Of a DNA stretch of 6,411 nucleotides, positions 5,568-6,411 are shown in pieces. Under the pieces are notes generated by a model. That model was not told the origin of the DNA, ran no database searches, and saw only the letters and a list, made by a program, of their open reading frames with translations. A program made the position numbers and the translations under genes. This stretch comes from Roseitalea sp964606055 (GTDB lineage: Bacteria > Pseudomonadota > Alphaproteobacteria > Rhizobiales > Rhizobiaceae), in assembly GCA_964606055.1 (NCBI GenBank), contig CAZSFA010000160.1, positions 1-6,411 of the forward strand, in the 5' to 3' direction. Within the stretch, counting starts at the first letter, position 1. Each line of letters begins with the position of its first letter.

Positions 5568-6209
5568 TCAGCCGCGAATGAAGTCGACAAGGAAATAGAT
5601 CGCCGCGGGTCCGCCGATCACCAGCGCAAGCACCCATGAGAGACCGATCACCAGGCCAGTCAGCAGGAACAGGCCGTCGCGCTCGATCAGACCAACGGCG
5701 GCAAGCGACACACCGAAGCCCGGCATGGTGTTGGTGAGCGGCAGCGGAACCAGGATCGACAGGCACGGCACGACCAGGAGCGCCCCGGCGATGCGCGTGC
5801 CCCGATCGCCGGTCAGCGGCAAGAGGCGAGGATGCGCCAGCCGTTCGAGCCACGTGCCGCCGTAGCGGCGGGTCCGTTCGACCACTTCGCGCAAGCCCGC
5901 CACGGGCAGCTTGCGCTCGCGCATCGAAGCGGGCAGCCACAGCGTGTTCCGCCCGGCCGCCATCTGCCAGGCGAGCACGACCATCGGCAGCGCCACCAGT
6001 TGCGGCAGGATGTAGACGAACGGCAGGCAGCACGGCAGCGCCAGAACGAGCAACAGCAGGCCGAAGGTGCGCTCTTGCATCGCATCGCACAGCGCACCCA
6101 GCGTGATCTCGGTATCGGTGCCACAGCCATCGAGTATCTGCTCGATCTTCGACAGCGCGCCGCGCGCGGGCTCCTGGTCAGCGTGCAATGTGCCGGTCAT
6201 CAGCGCCAT
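5568..6209 (-). CDS. ExoD-family (exopolysaccharide synthesis) membrane protein
   Basis: A 213-residue inner-membrane protein matching the ExoD family. After a soluble N-terminus (residues 1-45; LSKIEQILDG and TLGALCDAMQER) comes the diagnostic ERTFGLLLLVLALPCCLPF (46-64), then ILPQLVALPMVVLAWQ and GRNTLWLP at 86-93. A basic cytoplasmic stretch (95-135, LREVVERTRRYGG) precedes three more hydrophobic segments in the C-terminal half, the last ending close to the C-terminus. ExoD of Sinorhizobium meliloti is needed for normal exopolysaccharide production and nodule invasion. The biochemical activity is not known, and family members occur in many non-symbionts. The ATG at 6209 was chosen; an alternative ATG lies three codons inside. 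It is the first gene of the exoD-dsbB pair and is divergent from tRNA-Leu, with 147 bp between them. Confidence 0.92.
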   Translation of the reverse strand: MALMTGTLHADQEPARGALSKIEQILDGCGTDTEITLGALCDAMQERTFGLLLLVLALPCCLPFVYILPQLVALPMVVLAWQMAAGRNTLWLPASMRERKLPVAGLREVVERTRRYGGTWLERLAHPRLLPLTGDRGTRIAGALLVVPCLSILVPLPLTNTMPGFGVSLAAVGLIERDGLFLLTGLVIGLSWVLALVIGGPAAIYFLVDFIRG

Positions 6210-6309
6210 GTCCGAACTCGCTCTTCATGAATGTCGCTCTTAACAGACGCCTGCTAACGCGAAAGCGCAAACAATCGATGAACCCGGACAAGGACGCGGG
6301 CGCGCCGCC

Positions 6310-6338
6310 TTGACGCTGGCCGGCAGCCCACCTAAACC
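6310..6338 (+). promoter_or_regulatory. Promoter of tRNA-Leu(CAA)
   Basis: TTGACG at 6310-6315 (5 of 6 to consensus) and TAAACC at 6333-6338 are 17 bases apart. Transcription would begin near 6345, about 12 bases before the mature tRNA 5' end. That is the short leader normal for tRNA genes. The -35 box is convincing, the -10 box partial. Confidence 0.5.
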
Positions 6339-6356
6339 CGCCATCGATCCAGCCCA

Positions 6357-6411
6357 GCCCCCTTGGCGGAATTGGTAGACGCGCCGGATTCAAAATCCGG
6401 TTCCTTCGGGA
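6357..6411 (+). tRNA. tRNA-Leu, anticodon CAA, 5' part (runs off window end)
   Basis: The first 55 bases of a leucine tRNA that decodes UUG. The 5' acceptor strand GCCCCCT is at 6357-6363, followed by T8-G9. The D-arm contains GCG…GGTAGACGC. The anticodon stem CCGGA/TCCGG (6384-6388 with 6396-6400) encloses the seven-base loop TTCAAAA, with anticodon CAA at 6391-6393. The bases TTCCTTCGGGA after it begin the long variable arm typical of type II (Leu/Ser) tRNAs. The T-arm and 3' acceptor strand lie beyond the window. Confidence 0.95.

Noticed and set aside
5528..5590. Longer DsbB starting from TTG at 5590
   Set aside because: The extra 21 residues are polar and low in complexity, overlap the ExoD-family coding end and lack a ribosome-binding site. 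The ATG at 5527 gives the usual length.
5521..6090. 189-codon minus-strand frame within the ExoD-family gene
   Set aside because: It is rich in Ala and Arg with no domain. It overlaps the clearly better ExoD frame and is a composition artefact.
6178..6393. Short minus-strand frame spanning the exoD upstream region and tRNA-Leu
   Set aside because: It runs across the tRNA and into the ExoD start, and shows no recognisable motif.
6357..6411. tRNA-Leu as an integration site for a mobile element
   Set aside because: The 3' half, where attachment sites normally lie, is outside the window. No integrase or flanking direct repeat is visible.

Overview
The window is a compact, GC-rich stretch of ordinary chromosome. 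It most likely comes from an alphaproteobacterium, probably of the order Hyphomicrobiales. This placement rests on protein resemblance: a HIG1-type 'twin transmembrane' mini-protein beside a PduO-type cobalamin adenosyltransferase, the alphaproteobacterial style of DsbB, an ExoD-family membrane protein, and a characteristic ~185-residue HNH protein. It cannot be fixed to a genus by reading alone.

Layout. (i) Positions 1-1210, minus strand: a three-gene run in the order SDR oxidoreductase, 65-residue HIG1-like membrane protein, then a cob(I)alamin adenosyltransferase of which only the first 21 codons are visible. (ii) Positions 1270-2554, plus strand: a YihY/BrkB-family inner-membrane protein, transcribed divergently from the SDR, then a separate 97-residue membrane protein of unknown function. 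(iii) Positions 2635-3522, minus strand: gluQRS, the tRNA-Asp queuosine glutamylating enzyme, convergent with the 97-residue gene and divergent from the next gene. (iv) Positions 3604-4940, plus strand: an AlkA-type DNA glycosylase, then a TTG-initiated HNH endonuclease-family gene that appears to have its own promoter. (v) Positions 5006-6209, minus strand: an ExoD-family protein followed by dsbB. (vi) Positions 6357-6411, plus strand: the 5' part of tRNA-Leu(CAA), cut off by the window end. No gene-free stretch exceeds about 150 bp.

How the genes relate. Most units are independent housekeeping functions: tRNA modification, alkylation repair, periplasmic disulfide formation, an envelope/exopolysaccharide-related protein and cofactor B12 activation. 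The SDR-HIG1-adenosyltransferase run and the exoD-dsbB pair look co-transcribed, but no clear biochemical link joins their members.

I found no sign of a new multi-gene system: no CRISPR, transposase, phage gene, toxin-antitoxin pair or defence cluster. The points most worth a second look are the loss of all four expected zinc ligands in GluQRS, the orphan HNH protein, the unknown 97-residue membrane protein and a REP-like palindrome between two convergent genes.
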